NCBI GenBank assembly: GCA_009692685.1
Contig: SHYS01000003.1
Span: 197,991 to 261,990 of the forward strand
From: Dehalococcoidia bacterium
GTDB taxonomy: Bacteria > Chloroflexota > Dehalococcoidia > UBA2979
Reading direction: 5' to 3'
Length of the DNA: 64,000 nucleotides
Shown: piece by piece, positions 26,263 through 35,228 of the stretch
Layout: every line of letters starts with the position of its first letter
Position numbering within the stretch: position 1 is the first letter of the stretch
Notes under the pieces: generated by a model
Database searches by the model: none
Told to the model about the DNA's origin: nothing
The model's input: the letters and a program-made list of their open reading frames with translations, nothing else
Program-made: the position numbers and the translations under genes

Positions 26263-26787
26263 GTGCAGGTCAGTGGACTGGGCTACCCCGCCCTGATCGT
26301 GAAGAACGTCGAGGAATCGATCGCGTTCTACCAGCGTGCGTTCGGGATGGAGTTACTTTTCCTGGAGCCCAACCGCGACGACTCGGAGTCGGTGCAGGCG
26401 CTGCTCCGAGCGTCTGACGACAACTTCGTGCTCCTGATTGGTCCGGTCGACCCGAACCTCAAGCTCGCGGATGCCTCACTGGGCGTGGGATCGATGCAAT
26501 ACCTGGCGCTGCGGGTCAGCGCGGCGACCCTCGATCAGGCCTATTTCGAGCTATCGAACTCGGGCATCCGGGGCTCCGAGGAGATCCGCCGTGGCTATGA
26601 GCGACTGGTCTTCATGGAGGACCCGAACGGCGTGCTGGTGATCCTGTCGGCATGGCTGACGGAGCCGCCGGCGAACCTGTCACGCGCCGACGTATTGCGT
26701 CGCGCGGCAGCCCTGCGCGACGCGGATCGCGCACCATTCGTCGAGGATGTACACATCCAGCGAGCGATCACCGACCTCAGTAGCTGA
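26263..26787 (+). CDS. VOC/glyoxalase-superfamily protein
   Basis: About 174 residues. N-terminal beta-alpha-beta module GLGYPALIVKNVEESIAFYQ, then RAFGMELLFLE; second module YLALRVSAATLDQAYFELSN, closing with FMEDPNGVLVILSAW. This is the glyoxalase/bleomycin-resistance/dioxygenase fold. The C-terminal 40 residues are an additional helical tail (RADVLRRAAALRDADRAPF) not found in minimal VOC proteins. GTG 26263 chosen: a purine-rich GGCGAGGGG lies just upstream. A much longer open frame on this strand is an artefact opposite the hypothetical gene. Confidence 0.8.
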   Translation: MQVSGLGYPALIVKNVEESIAFYQRAFGMELLFLEPNRDDSESVQALLRASDDNFVLLIGPVDPNLKLADASLGVGSMQYLALRVSAATLDQAYFELSNSGIRGSEEIRRGYERLVFMEDPNGVLVILSAWLTEPPANLSRADVLRRAAALRDADRAPFVEDVHIQRAITDLSS

Positions 26788-26811
26788 GGCAGGTGTCCCA
26801 GCGTGTACCGG

Positions 26812-27054
26812 CTATGCCGGGACGGCGATCGGGACCATGCCTTCGAGGAGCCGCTCGACAGCCATCGAGTGAGCACAGACTGCGTGGCGTCCGAAGTACT
26901 CGCAGCCACAACTCCACCCGCCGTCCGACAGCGTGACGGTGTGTGCGTCGTTGTCACCTCTGACGTTGACCGTCAGCTGAGTGACCGTGAATCGATCGCG
27001 CTCCTCGGCGTACCGATGCGCCTTCTCCACCTTGCCGATGAGTCCAGAGTCCAT
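26812..27054 (-). CDS. SWIM zinc-finger mini-protein
   Basis: 80 residues. The SWIM motif CxC...CxH is explicit: CGCEYFGRHAVCAHSMAVE near 50-68, preceded by a beta-strand pair (TVTLSDGGWS). SWIM modules bind DNA or protein and are usually part of larger SWI2/SNF2 or transposase proteins; here the module is nearly all there is. It converges on the VOC gene with 24 bases between. Confidence 0.7.
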   Translation of the reverse strand: MDSGLIGKVEKAHRYAEERDRFTVTQLTVNVRGDNDAHTVTLSDGGWSCGCEYFGRHAVCAHSMAVERLLEGMVPIAVPA

Positions 27055-27139
27055 GCTCGCCTCCGCTCAGCTATGCGTCCTTGACGTTGGGGAGCAATGC
27101 GGACTAGGTAGAGGCCGCTCCACGAATACCGGCAAACAA

Positions 27140-27167
27140 AAAGCGCCGCAATGCAACGCGGCGCTTT
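27140..27167 (-). terminator. Rho-independent terminator of the amidohydrolase-thpR transcript
   Basis: Arms 27140-27149 and 27158-27167 (AAAGCGCCGC / GCGGCGCTTT) pair over 10 bases; read on the minus strand the stem is followed by TTTTTGTTTG-like sequence. It lies about 170-200 bases after the last thpR-like codons. Confidence 0.8.
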
Positions 27168-27339
27168 CCTGCGTACTTGTGGGGGTTCCCAGTAGCTTCA
27201 CCGGCACCTCCGAGGAGAAACGCTACGCCGCACGATGAAGGTCGTCAACATTGCGTTCGCCATCACTATCGACAGCGGTGGCCCGGGTGCGCAGGTGCTG
27301 AACGTCACCTGAAGGTCACCGAGTCCGCTGAGGATGGCG

Positions 27340-27847
27340 CGATAGCACCTCGTAACGTGGTGTGGGCTGTTGCCAAGGAACGACCGCACGAGCGCGACCT
27401 CCGCGGCGTGGAAGGTACGTGGCTCCGAGGTCGGCGCTAACGCCTCGACAGCGGCCGCGACCGCCCGTCGCGCGTCTTACGCAACGCCCCGGCCTCGATG
27501 CAAGCGTGGTCGACCCGATCGGCGAGCGTACGCAACCCCGCGAGATCGCCCGCGACGCCCAACCACACCACCTGGATGCGATTGCGCCCGCCAAACCCGC
27601 CCACCCCGCCAATTGCGAGGTTGAGGTCAACGCTGTCGAGGGCGCGATCTAGCTCGGCCTGCAGTCGCGGCACTGCCGCATCCGGGAACTCGCCGAGGAA
27701 GCGCAACGTCAGGCGCAGCAGCTTCGGGTCGACCCCGCGTAGCGCCCGCGCCGACTCTTCGCCGAGCCTAGCTTCGAGTGCGGCTCGCACCTCGACCGCC
27801 GCCGTGCGCCAGTCTTCTGGCAGCTCTAGAGCGACGAAGAATCGCAC
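27340..27847 (-). pseudogene. thpR: RNA 2',3'-cyclic phosphodiesterase (ThpR/LigT) remnant
   Basis: The start MRFFVALELPEDWRTA is the ThpR N-terminus, and LTLRFLGEFPDAAVPRLQAE, then IGGVGGFGGRNRIQVVWLGV follow. The open frame ends at about 136 residues instead of about 185. The first catalytic HxT motif reads RLTL (His replaced by Arg) and the second is missing. Pieces of the true C-terminus survive further on in two other frames (RRAVAAAVEAL, FHAAEVALVRSFLGNSP, then RYEVLSRHP). Both histidines are gone, so the enzyme that hydrolyses 2',3'-cyclic phosphates would be dead. Downstream of the amidohydrolase, same strand, 18 bases apart. Confidence 0.75.
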
Positions 27848-27865
27848 GATGCCTCGCCCCGCGCT

Positions 27866-28717
27866 TCAGGCGGCGCCGGGCCCAAGCCCGAGGAAGGCCG
27901 CGGCGTTCGCTCCGAGGACGGCGGTCCGCGCGTCGTCGTTCGCGAGCGCGGCCTCAACCTCGGCGCGGTCGACCTGTTGCGGCCGCAGGGGGAAGTCTGA
28001 GCCCCACGCGACCGCCCGCGGCCCCACAAGCGCGAGCACCTGCGCGAAGACCCGTGGTTCATAGAGAAACGCCGAGGCTGCCGTGTCGAAGAGCACACGG
28101 CCGGCCTCGATGTGGGAGCGCAGCTCCGGCATCAGGGCGTAGAACGGCAGACCACCGCCCCAGTGCGCCGCGATGACGCGCACATCGGGCCGCTCCTCGA
28201 GCATCCGCCAGATGGCGCCGGGCTCGTAGCCGCCCGCCTTGCCCGGATATCGGTGCCCGACCGTCTCCGAGGCGTGCACGAGCGCCGTGAGGCCGTGCAC
28301 GGAAGCGGCGCGCTGAAGCAGGTCGTCAACGGACGCGGGGTCGAGGGCATTGCCCGGACGCACCTCGCCAACGCCGCGCGCGCCATGCCTCACAAGTCGC
28401 GCGAGCGTGTCCGCGAGGGCGGGGCCGGTCTCCGCGACCGGCACGTAGGGAATCAGCCGACCGCCTGAGGCCGCCGCGGCATCGAGGAGATAGGCCGAGT
28501 GCTCTTCGGCGAGGTCCGGCTGGCGCCACCAGAACCCGCATATCACGGAGACATCGACGCCGGCGTGCTCCATCGAGTCGATGAGCGCATCAGCGGAGAC
28601 CATGCGGGCACTCGCCCCGCCATACAGCTCGGCGAAGCCGGAGTCTGCGAGCACGAGGCGACCGCGCCGCTCGATCATGCGCGGCGGAAAGACGTGCGTG
28701 TGGGCATCGATGATCAC
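27866..28717 (-). CDS. Amidohydrolase-family TIM-barrel protein (ACMSD-like)
   Basis: 283 residues with GTG start at 28717. The metal site begins IIDAHTHVFPP at residue 2; a conserved His near 155 (ALVHASETVGH), His-Trp-Gly at AAHWGGGLPF near 190 and the catalytic Asp in WGSDFPLRPQQ near 245 complete the amidohydrolase-2 pattern. Family members hydrolyse or decarboxylate aromatic acids; the substrate is unknown. The upstream 24 in-frame codons are not conserved. It transcribes into the broken thpR gene. Confidence 0.87.
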   Translation of the reverse strand: MIIDAHTHVFPPRMIERRGRLVLADSGFAELYGGASARMVSADALIDSMEHAGVDVSVICGFWWRQPDLAEEHSAYLLDAAAASGGRLIPYVPVAETGPALADTLARLVRHGARGVGEVRPGNALDPASVDDLLQRAASVHGLTALVHASETVGHRYPGKAGGYEPGAIWRMLEERPDVRVIAAHWGGGLPFYALMPELRSHIEAGRVLFDTAASAFLYEPRVFAQVLALVGPRAVAWGSDFPLRPQQVDRAEVEAALANDDARTAVLGANAAAFLGLGPGAA

Positions 28718-28835
28718 GCCCCGGATCGTACCTCGGAGGCGTGATGAACTTACGCCGTGCCTGCGAGCGCGCGCAGCGGTACGATCCACCTACCCCAGCG
28801 CGCCCGGACTCGAACACTCGCATCGAGGTGTGACC

Positions 28836-29843
28836 ATGCCCCGGCAGCGCAAGTCGCCAGTTCCCGCCACCACCGAGGCGAGCCTCGGAGTTGCGTCCGA
28901 AGCACCACTCGAGGACCCAGCCCCTGCGCTCGCTGACGGCGCTTCCACGCCGGACGTCGAGCCCCCGACTGCGCTCACAGGTGGGGCCGACGACGAGCGG
29001 GTCGAGGGCGAGACTCCCGATGATGACTGGCTCGCGGATGTCGACACCACGGACACGCCCGCGCGGGAGGCCCTGCCCACGCTGATCGAGGCGCTGCTGT
29101 TCGTATCGGACGGTCCCGTCGAGACCCGGACGCTCGCGCGTGGCCTCGGTGTCACGACTCGGGCCGTCACGGCCGCGTTGGAGGAGCTCGCGACACGGCT
29201 TGATGGTCGGGGGCTGATGCTGCAGAGCGGCCCCGATGGCGCGCAGCTGGTGACCGTGCCGCAGGCTGCACCGTACGTGCAGACCTTTCTTGGCCTCGAA
29301 CAGAACCGCCGGCTCTCTAACGCCGCGCTCGAGGCGCTGGCAATCATCGCGTACCGCCAGCCCGTCACCCGCGCCACCATCGAGGCCGTGCGCGGGGTCT
29401 CGAGCGATGGCGCGATCCAGACCATGCGCGCGCGGGGCCTCATCGAGGAGGCCGGCCGCGCACTTGGCCCCGGACGCGCAGCCCTGTTTGTGACCACGCG
29501 TCGCTTCCTGGAGCACTTCGGTCTGCAGGGTCCGCAGGATCTGCCACCGCTCGGCGATTACGAGCTGCCGCCACAGGACGCACCGATGCCGATGGGCCTC
29601 GACCTTGGAGGTGCGGCGGAGACTGCGGTTGCACAGACCGCGGTCGAAGAGGTGGCCGAGGCCTTGGCCTCGCTCTCGCAGGTGGCGAGGGCACTCGCGG
29701 ACCCCACTCGCCGACGACCGGGCGCGACTGCGTTGTTGCTCCCCGGCGCAACACGCCTCGCTCTGCCGTCGCCGAACGGCGTCCCGTCTGGCGGGACGGC
29801 CGCACCAGACCTGGGCTGGCCGACGCCACTCCCGCGGAGCTGA
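28836..29843 (+). CDS. scpB: Segregation and condensation protein ScpB
   Basis: 335 residues, ATG 28836. A 70-residue acidic N-terminal extension precedes the winged-helix pair: LIEALLFVSDGPVETRTLAR near 85, LSNAALEALAIIAYRQPVTR near 160 and VRGVSSDGAIQTMRARGLIE. ScpB bridges ScpA and SMC in the bacterial condensin. A 70-residue Pro/Ala-rich C-terminal extension is also unusual. scpA is not adjacent; it is normally the gene just upstream. Confidence 0.92.
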   Translation: MPRQRKSPVPATTEASLGVASEAPLEDPAPALADGASTPDVEPPTALTGGADDERVEGETPDDDWLADVDTTDTPAREALPTLIEALLFVSDGPVETRTLARGLGVTTRAVTAALEELATRLDGRGLMLQSGPDGAQLVTVPQAAPYVQTFLGLEQNRRLSNAALEALAIIAYRQPVTRATIEAVRGVSSDGAIQTMRARGLIEEAGRALGPGRAALFVTTRRFLEHFGLQGPQDLPPLGDYELPPQDAPMPMGLDLGGAAETAVAQTAVEEVAEALASLSQVARALADPTRRRPGATALLLPGATRLALPSPNGVPSGGTAAPDLGWPTPLPRS

Positions 29844-29864
29844 TTTGCGAGGAGAGGCGCGCGG

Positions 29865-30143
29865 ATGGTGACCATCTCGATTCCGGCTGCGCAGAGCCTG
29901 AAGGACAAGCGCTAGGTCGTGCGCTCGCTCGTGGAGCGCCTGCGTGTCCGTCGGCAGCTGTCCGCCGCGGAGGTCAGTCTGCAGGACCGAATGCAGGCTG
30001 GGTAAATCGGATTCGCGGTCGTCTCCGGCGATTTCGCCACGGCTCGCCGTCTGGTCGATGAGGCGCGGCGTTGCATCGATAACGCACTCATCGGTAAGGC
30101 GGAGGCGATCACCGCGGCCCTCGAGGATGGCGTGCTCGAATAG
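29865..30143 (+). pseudogene. DUF503 (YlxP-like) gene with two in-frame stops
   Basis: One continuous 93-codon frame broken by TAG (29913-29915) and TAA (30003-30005). Around them the family sequence is clear: IPAAQSLKDKR [stop] VVRSLVERLR, then AAEVSLQDRMQAG [stop] IGFAVVSGDFATARRLVDEA. No indel is involved. YlxP/DUF503 proteins accompany ribosome-maturation genes. It lies 21 bases after scpB and would be co-transcribed. Confidence 0.82.
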
Positions 30144-30171
30144 TGCGAGCACGCTCAGTGCGTCCAAGACG

Positions 30172-30199
30172 AACGGGCGTCCCGAGAGGGGCGCCCGTT
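30172..30199. terminator. 12-bp hairpin after the DUF503 remnant
   Basis: Arms 30172-30183 and 30188-30199 (AACGGGCGTCCC / GGGGCGCCCGTT) pair with one T-G wobble around a GAGA tetraloop. It is placed as the terminator of the scpB transcript. Only a short GTGTTC follows. Confidence 0.65.
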
Positions 30200-30222
30200 G
30201 TGTTCGGTCCTGCGGGCTCTCG

Positions 30223-30357
30223 CTATGCGGAGAGCATGCCAATCCGAGCGGCGAAGAACGCGCGGTCAAGATCGCGTCGCGCTTCCTTCATGCTGGGAGC
30301 ACCCATGGGTTGCTCCATGACGATGGCGTTATAAAACGCACCCTTAGCAGTTCGCAT
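30223..30357 (-). CDS. Possible small basic protein
   Basis: 44 residues: starts at ATG 30357 behind GGAAGGAAA and stops at 30223-30225. The peptide has a helical body (MKEARRDLDRAFFAARIG). Not recognised. The good ribosome-binding site in an otherwise gene-free 400-base stretch is the main support. Confidence 0.4.
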   Translation of the reverse strand: MRTAKGAFYNAIVMEQPMGAPSMKEARRDLDRAFFAARIGMLSA

Positions 30358-30554
30358 CGCAGGTTTCCTTCCATTGCGCCGCCTGGGACTACACCCTCGA
30401 CTGCGAGTCCTCCCGGTTCATTCCGGTGACTCCAGTATCGATTAGGCGAACGTGATGAACAAGTGTTTGTAGTCACAATCACATGAAGACAACGTTAAAA
30501 ATGGGAGTAACCCATACTGGGTATCCCTCGAATCTGGCTATCAGGCCATTGCAG

Positions 30555-32195
30555 TCAGCCCGAGAGCTGTGTGGCGATGGCGCGGTACTCCTCGCTGCGG
30601 AGCTGGCCCGCGGCCGCCGCGAAGGCGGCCACGCCGACCAGCCCGGCCACGAGGGCGGTCGCGAGGGCATCGATGGTCGTTGTCGCCTCGACGCCGGCGG
30701 CGCGCAGCAGCAGGATCGCCACGACCATGGCCTGCCCCATCACTATCGACGCAATCACGGTGCGGAGCACCGAGCGGAGTACCTGGCGACGTCCGAGGCC
30801 GCCCAGCCTTCGGTGTAGAGCGAACCACAGTCCGGCGCACTCGGCGCACGCGGCCAGCGAGCCCGCCGCCGCCAGCCCGCGGATGCCGAATTGCCCCACG
30901 AGGGCGGCGGAGAGCGCGACGTTGAGGACCATCGCCAGCACCGCGAACTGCACCGGCGTGCGTGTGTCCGAGTAAGCGTAGAAGCCACGGCTCAGGATCT
31001 CGATGGCCGCGTTGGCGGCGATGCCGACGGCGAACAACTGCAGCGCCGCCGCGACCGGCGCTACCGATGCCTCATCGAAGGCCCCGCGCTTGAGCAGTAG
31101 CACGACCGCGGGCTCAGCGAGCACCACGAGCCCGAGCGCGGCCGGAATCGAGAGGAAGAGGATCATCCGGAGGCTGCTGGCCAGGGTGGCGCGGAGGGTC
31201 TGCGCCTGCCTCGTCGCCGCCTGTTGGGCGAGGGTTGGAAAGAGCGCCGTCGAGATCGCCATGCCAATGACGCCGACCGGCAGCATCGCCATCAGGAAGG
31301 CGTAGTTGATCGCGCTGATCGCCTGATCCGACACGAAGGAGGCGAAGAACATCATCACGACGAAGTTGATCTGGGCCGCCGCGAGTCCGATGACGCGCGG
31401 TCCCATGAGGCGCGCAACCTCGAGCACCCCATCCGAGGTCAGATCGAGGTTGATGGACCAGCGCATCCCAGTGCCGCGCAGCGCCGGCAACTGCACGAGC
31501 AGATGGCCCGCAGACCCGATGACGACACCAATCGCGAGGCCGTGGACCCCATACCGGCCGCCGAGGAGGAGCGCACCGCCGATGATGCCGAGGTTGTAAA
31601 ACATCGGCGCTAACGCTGGTGCGAGGAAGTGCTGGCGCGCGTTCAAGATGCCGGTGAGGATCCCTGAGACCCCGAAGAGCACGGGCGAGATCAGCATGAC
31701 ACGCGTCAGCTCGATGGCGAGGACGCGTAGCTCGACCTCGCGCCCCGATTCCGCGCCAAGTCCGGGCGCGAGGAGGGGCACGAGTATCGGTGCGAGGACC
31801 CAGGCCACGGCGGCGGCCAGCGCCGTCGCGATCGCGATCAGGTTGAGCACGCTGGAGGCGAGGCGCCATGCAGCATCGTCGCCCGCCCGGAGCTGGACCC
31901 GGCTGAACGTGGGAATGAAGGCCGCAGCCAGCGTGGCGCCCGCCAGCACCTGGAACACCAGGTCGGGCAGCCGGAACGCCAGCCAGTAGGCGGAGAGCTC
32001 CGGCTCGGTGCCGAACACGCTGGCGATGGCCGCCGAGCGGACCAACCCGAGGAGCCGTGAGCCGATGAATCCGAGCGCCACCACGCCCGCCGCGCTGGCG
32101 ACCCCGCGCGATTCGAGCGCGTGACCAGCCTGCAGGAAGCGACCGAGCCGGCCCCCCCTCGGTCCCCCGGGCGGCGAGTGCGTCATTCCAGCCAT
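30555..32195 (-). CDS. murJ: Lipid II flippase MurJ (MviN)
   Basis: About 546 residues, 14 predicted membrane segments. MurJ hallmarks: LGFIGSRLLGLVRSAAIASV at the start, AYWLAFRLPDLVFQVLAGAT near 70, INYAFLMAMLPVGVIGMAIS near 275, RGFYAYSDTRTPVQFAVLAM near 395. It flips lipid II across the membrane for peptidoglycan synthesis. Its presence implies a peptidoglycan wall. I chose ATG 32195; ATG 32186 or GTG 32231 are alternatives. Confidence 0.94.
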   Translation of the reverse strand: MAGMTHSPPGGPRGGRLGRFLQAGHALESRGVASAAGVVALGFIGSRLLGLVRSAAIASVFGTEPELSAYWLAFRLPDLVFQVLAGATLAAAFIPTFSRVQLRAGDDAAWRLASSVLNLIAIATALAAAVAWVLAPILVPLLAPGLGAESGREVELRVLAIELTRVMLISPVLFGVSGILTGILNARQHFLAPALAPMFYNLGIIGGALLLGGRYGVHGLAIGVVIGSAGHLLVQLPALRGTGMRWSINLDLTSDGVLEVARLMGPRVIGLAAAQINFVVMMFFASFVSDQAISAINYAFLMAMLPVGVIGMAISTALFPTLAQQAATRQAQTLRATLASSLRMILFLSIPAALGLVVLAEPAVVLLLKRGAFDEASVAPVAAALQLFAVGIAANAAIEILSRGFYAYSDTRTPVQFAVLAMVLNVALSAALVGQFGIRGLAAAGSLAACAECAGLWFALHRRLGGLGRRQVLRSVLRTVIASIVMGQAMVVAILLLRAAGVEATTTIDALATALVAGLVGVAAFAAAAGQLRSEEYRAIATQLSG

Positions 32196-32314
32196 GATCC
32201 TGCGGCCGCGGAGGGCGAGCAACGTGAGCACTCGGCGTGGCGCTCGGGCGAGGGTGGACGCAGCCCCGAGGTGAGCCGTATCCTCTTGGTCCGCCTCAGG
32301 AGGGGTGTTTAGTT

Positions 32315-32587
32315 ATGGCGCACACCAAACAGGCCCGCAAGCGCATTCGCCAGAACGAGACGCGCGCGGCCCGCAACAGACCACTTCGCACTCGGGCCTC
32401 GCGCTCGGTGCGCGACGCCCGTACAGCCATCCGAACGGGCGATGCCGACTCGCTGGCGGCGCTGCGCGAGGCGCAGTCCGCGCTCGACAAGGCGGCACGC
32501 GCGGGCATCATCCACCCGAACGCCGCGGCGCGGCGCAAATCACGCTTGGCGGGTCGCCTCAAGGCCGCTGGTATCGCGACCGTTTAA
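32315..32587 (+). CDS. rpsT: 30S ribosomal protein S20
   Basis: 90 residues, ATG 32315 after AGGAGGGG (32299-32306). Starts MAHTKQARKRIRQNETRAAR and ends AAARRKSRLAGRLKAAGI, both diagnostic for S20, which binds the 5' domain of 16S rRNA. Divergent from murJ and followed by a clear terminator, so it is probably monocistronic. Confidence 0.96.
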   Translation: MAHTKQARKRIRQNETRAARNRPLRTRASRSVRDARTAIRTGDADSLAALREAQSALDKAARAGIIHPNAAARRKSRLAGRLKAAGIATV

Positions 32588-32614
32588 CAGAAGACTGTCT
32601 CGGCTCGATCTTCC

Positions 32615-32645
32615 AACGCCCGCCGCCCGGCGGGCGTTCTTATTG
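32615..32645 (+). terminator. Rho-independent terminator of rpsT
   Basis: Arms 32615-32625 and 32628-32638 pair over 11 GC-rich bases, followed by TTCTTATT. It begins 28 bases after the rpsT stop. Confidence 0.85.
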
Positions 32646-32731
32646 CCGCCGGATATCGATGACCAACATGCCTTCGAGGTGGTGCCCGTGCTCGGCGCGC
32701 TGCGATACTGCAGGCGCACCAGGAGGCAAGG

Positions 32732-33778
32732 ATGCGCGCAACCGTCTTCAACGCGCCCGGCAACATCACCGTCGAAGACCGGCGCACTCCGCTGCCGGGA
32801 CCGGGCCAGGTCCGCCTGCGCGTCGGAGCGGCATCGCTGTGCGCCTCGGACGTCCGCGTCTACCGCGGCGAGAAGCACGCGCTTGCCGGTGTGATTCCCG
32901 GCCACGAGATCGCGGGCGTCGTTGACGCCCTGGGAGAGGGCGTCACGGGGCTCGCCGAGGGCGACCGCGTGGTCGTCTGCCCGATCCTTGCCTGCGAACG
33001 CTGCCGGTTCTGTCTGGTCGGGCGGCGCAATCGCTGTGAGAAACGACAGACGCTCGGCTACGACCTCGATGGTGGCTTCGCCGAATACCTGCTGGTTCCC
33101 GAAGTGCTCGCGACCACCGGCCATGTCCTCCGGATCCCGGACGCACTTCCGCTCGATGTGGCCGCGCTTACCGAGCCCGCCGCCTGCGTGCTGGCCTCCC
33201 TCGACCTGTGCGGCGTAGTCGCAGGCTCATCGATGGCGATCGTTGGCGCCGGCCCCATGGGGCTGCTCCACCTCATCCTTGGCCGCGCGGCGGGTGCCGG
33301 GCCGATCATCGTCAGCGAGCCCAATCCGGCACGCCGCGCGATCGCCGCGAGGTGGGGTGCCGACCTCGTTGTGGACCCCACTACGCAGGACGTACCGAAG
33401 GCGGTCAGAGGCCTGACCGATGGGTACGGCGCCGACGCAGTGATCGTGTCGGTGGGTGTTGCGGAGCTGGTGCCGCCTGCCCTCGAACTGGTCCGCAAGC
33501 AGGGTGCGGTGAACCTCTTCGCCGGCTTCCCACCCGGTTCGGCCATCCCGTTCGACCCGAACCTGGTCCACTACGGTGAGATCATCCTCACCGGATCGCA
33601 GAACGCGACGACCGACCAGTACCGCCGCATGATCGCGATGATGACCGCCGTCCCGCACATCGACGAGGTGGTGACGAACCGCTACGACGTGGAGCACGGG
33701 CCGGAGGCGTACGTCTCGAGGTTGGCGATGGATGGCCTCAAGTCGCTGGTGCAGTTCGCCGGCGTAGACGCGGCGTAG
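32732..33778 (+). CDS. Zinc-dependent medium-chain alcohol dehydrogenase
   Basis: 348 residues. Catalytic zinc ligands in LCASDVRVYRG and GHEIAG; structural zinc cysteines in CPILACERCRFCLVGRRNRC near 95; Rossmann motif VGAGPMGLLHLILGR near 170. Close in pattern to threonine/sorbitol dehydrogenases, oxidising a secondary alcohol with NAD(P). Substrate unknown. It is followed 13 bases later by the HTH-PASTA gene. Confidence 0.9.
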   Translation: MRATVFNAPGNITVEDRRTPLPGPGQVRLRVGAASLCASDVRVYRGEKHALAGVIPGHEIAGVVDALGEGVTGLAEGDRVVVCPILACERCRFCLVGRRNRCEKRQTLGYDLDGGFAEYLLVPEVLATTGHVLRIPDALPLDVAALTEPAACVLASLDLCGVVAGSSMAIVGAGPMGLLHLILGRAAGAGPIIVSEPNPARRAIAARWGADLVVDPTTQDVPKAVRGLTDGYGADAVIVSVGVAELVPPALELVRKQGAVNLFAGFPPGSAIPFDPNLVHYGEIILTGSQNATTDQYRRMIAMMTAVPHIDEVVTNRYDVEHGPEAYVSRLAMDGLKSLVQFAGVDAA

Positions 33779-33791
33779 GTCCGGGGCGCCA

Positions 33792-34766
33792 ATGACCACG
33801 CCGCATGAGGGCTCGGAGCGAGAGGCACCCCCCGAGGCGCGCGCCACGCCGACGCCGGTCATCGGCACGATGCTGCGCGACGCACGCCTCCATCGTGGTC
33901 TGACCATCGCCGAGGCAGCCTCCGACACGCGCATCAACCCGGCTTATCTGGAAGCGCTGGAGGCGGAGCGCTGGGAGCTCATGCCGGCCCCCGTCTACGC
34001 GAAAGGTTTTTTCCGGAGCTACGCGCGCTACCTCGGTCTGCCGCACGAGGGGGTCGAGCGGCTGATGCCGACCAACCTCCCGAGGCCGCTCGACTTGGAG
34101 CCCGCGGCAGGCTTACGCAGGCGAGCGTCGGAGGCGCCCCTGTCGTTGCCCACACTGCCGGCGTTGCGCTGGCCCACACTGGCCCCACCGCGGCGTCAGC
34201 GTGCACCCGCAAAGCAGACGGGAGGCGCGGTCCGCGTGTCGCGCGCCTCCAGTGTGGCGCCCGCGTTCGCGCGGTTCACGCGGGTGGCACGACGCACGGG
34301 AGCGACGTCCCTTCGAGGCGCCGCAGCGCTGGGTCGAGCGATGCGGCAAGTCGACACTCGACCCGCCCTCGAGTGGCTACGTCGTATCGAGCCACGCGTG
34401 GCTGCGATCGCGGGGGGCATCGTCGTGGCACTCGTACTCGTGTTGCTCGCCTGGACCCGTTTTGGCGGCGGCGACCCGTCGACGATCACGTCGGGCGGGG
34501 GCTCCGGTCAGGTCGCAGGCCCCGAGCCAACCTCGGCAGGTGGTGGTGCGGCGCCGGCCGTCAAGGATGGGGAGATGCCGGACCTCATCGGCACGCCACG
34601 GAAGGACGCCGAGGCCACACTGACGCGCCTCGGGCTGACGTTCGTGGTCATCGAGGTCGCGAACGCGTCGGCGCCGCCGGGTACCGTGTACAACCATTCT
34701 CCGCAGGCGGGGAAGTCGATCAAGCGCGGTGATGCGGTGACGCTGCTGGTCGCGCGCGCGCCGTGA
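33792..34766 (+). CDS. RodZ-like HTH membrane protein with a C-terminal PASTA domain
   Basis: 324 residues. The Cro/RodZ-type HTH occupies 23-90 (GTMLRDARLHRGLTIAEAAS, then YAKGFFRSYARYLGLP), a basic linker 100-200, one membrane segment at about 203-222 (AAIAGGIVVALVLVLLAW), and a PASTA domain at 260-322 (MPDLIGTPRKDAEATLTRLG). RodZ connects the membrane to MreB; PASTA domains bind muropeptides. The fusion would link cell-wall sensing to cytoskeletal or transcriptional output. Stop TGA. Confidence 0.85.
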   Translation: MTTPHEGSEREAPPEARATPTPVIGTMLRDARLHRGLTIAEAASDTRINPAYLEALEAERWELMPAPVYAKGFFRSYARYLGLPHEGVERLMPTNLPRPLDLEPAAGLRRRASEAPLSLPTLPALRWPTLAPPRRQRAPAKQTGGAVRVSRASSVAPAFARFTRVARRTGATSLRGAAALGRAMRQVDTRPALEWLRRIEPRVAAIAGGIVVALVLVLLAWTRFGGGDPSTITSGGGSGQVAGPEPTSAGGGAAPAVKDGEMPDLIGTPRKDAEATLTRLGLTFVVIEVANASAPPGTVYNHSPQAGKSIKRGDAVTLLVARAP

Positions 34767-34776
34767 CGGCGATGAC

Positions 34777-35172
34777 CTAGCGCCGCCCACGGCCTCGAGA
34801 CCGCACGCGGCCGCCCCCCGGTCCGCGCGCTGGCGTGCCCCCGTCGTGCCGGCGTGCCCTGGCTCGTTCGATGAACTTCAGCACCCGGATCTGGTACGGC
34901 ACGGCAATCAACGGCAGGCACACCATCACGATGGCCTGCGAAACCATCGCCAGCGTCGGCTGGCTCACCATCGCCTGGATCGAGAGCGCACCGAACGCCG
35001 CTGCAACGCCACGCGACAGCCAAGCGTACCCTCGAGCCATCGAGGTACGGAGTTGCAGCCAAGCGGCCACCGCGATGGCGATGACCGCGGCCAGGACGTA
35101 CGCGAAGTCCACTGTTGCCACTCGTGCCCCCGCCACCAAAGTAGCGGTTAAGGCGGGCTGCGGCTGTGCCAC
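34777..35172 (-). CDS. Small membrane protein of unknown function
   Basis: 131 residues, GTG start. Three hydrophobic segments (YVLAAVIAIAVAAWL, AAAFGALSIQAMVS, AIVMVCLPLIAVPYQI) then a basic Gly/Arg-rich tail (GGGRVRSRGRGRR). Not recognised. It converges on the HTH-PASTA gene (10 bases apart) and diverges from rimO, whose ATG lies 57 bases beyond this start. Confidence 0.6.
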   Translation of the reverse strand: MAQPQPALTATLVAGARVATVDFAYVLAAVIAIAVAAWLQLRTSMARGYAWLSRGVAAAFGALSIQAMVSQPTLAMVSQAIVMVCLPLIAVPYQIRVLKFIERARARRHDGGTPARGPGGGRVRSRGRGRR

Positions 35173-35228
35173 GCGAATTTGCTGCAGGCGCAGGCTTGAC
35201 TCGGGACCGCGCGGCCCTCAGCCTTACC

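Noticed and set aside
27235..27436. Short plus-strand frames upstream of the broken thpR
   Set aside because: Weak translations (25 and about 45 codons) in different frames overlapping the thpR remnant on the other strand; no family recognised.
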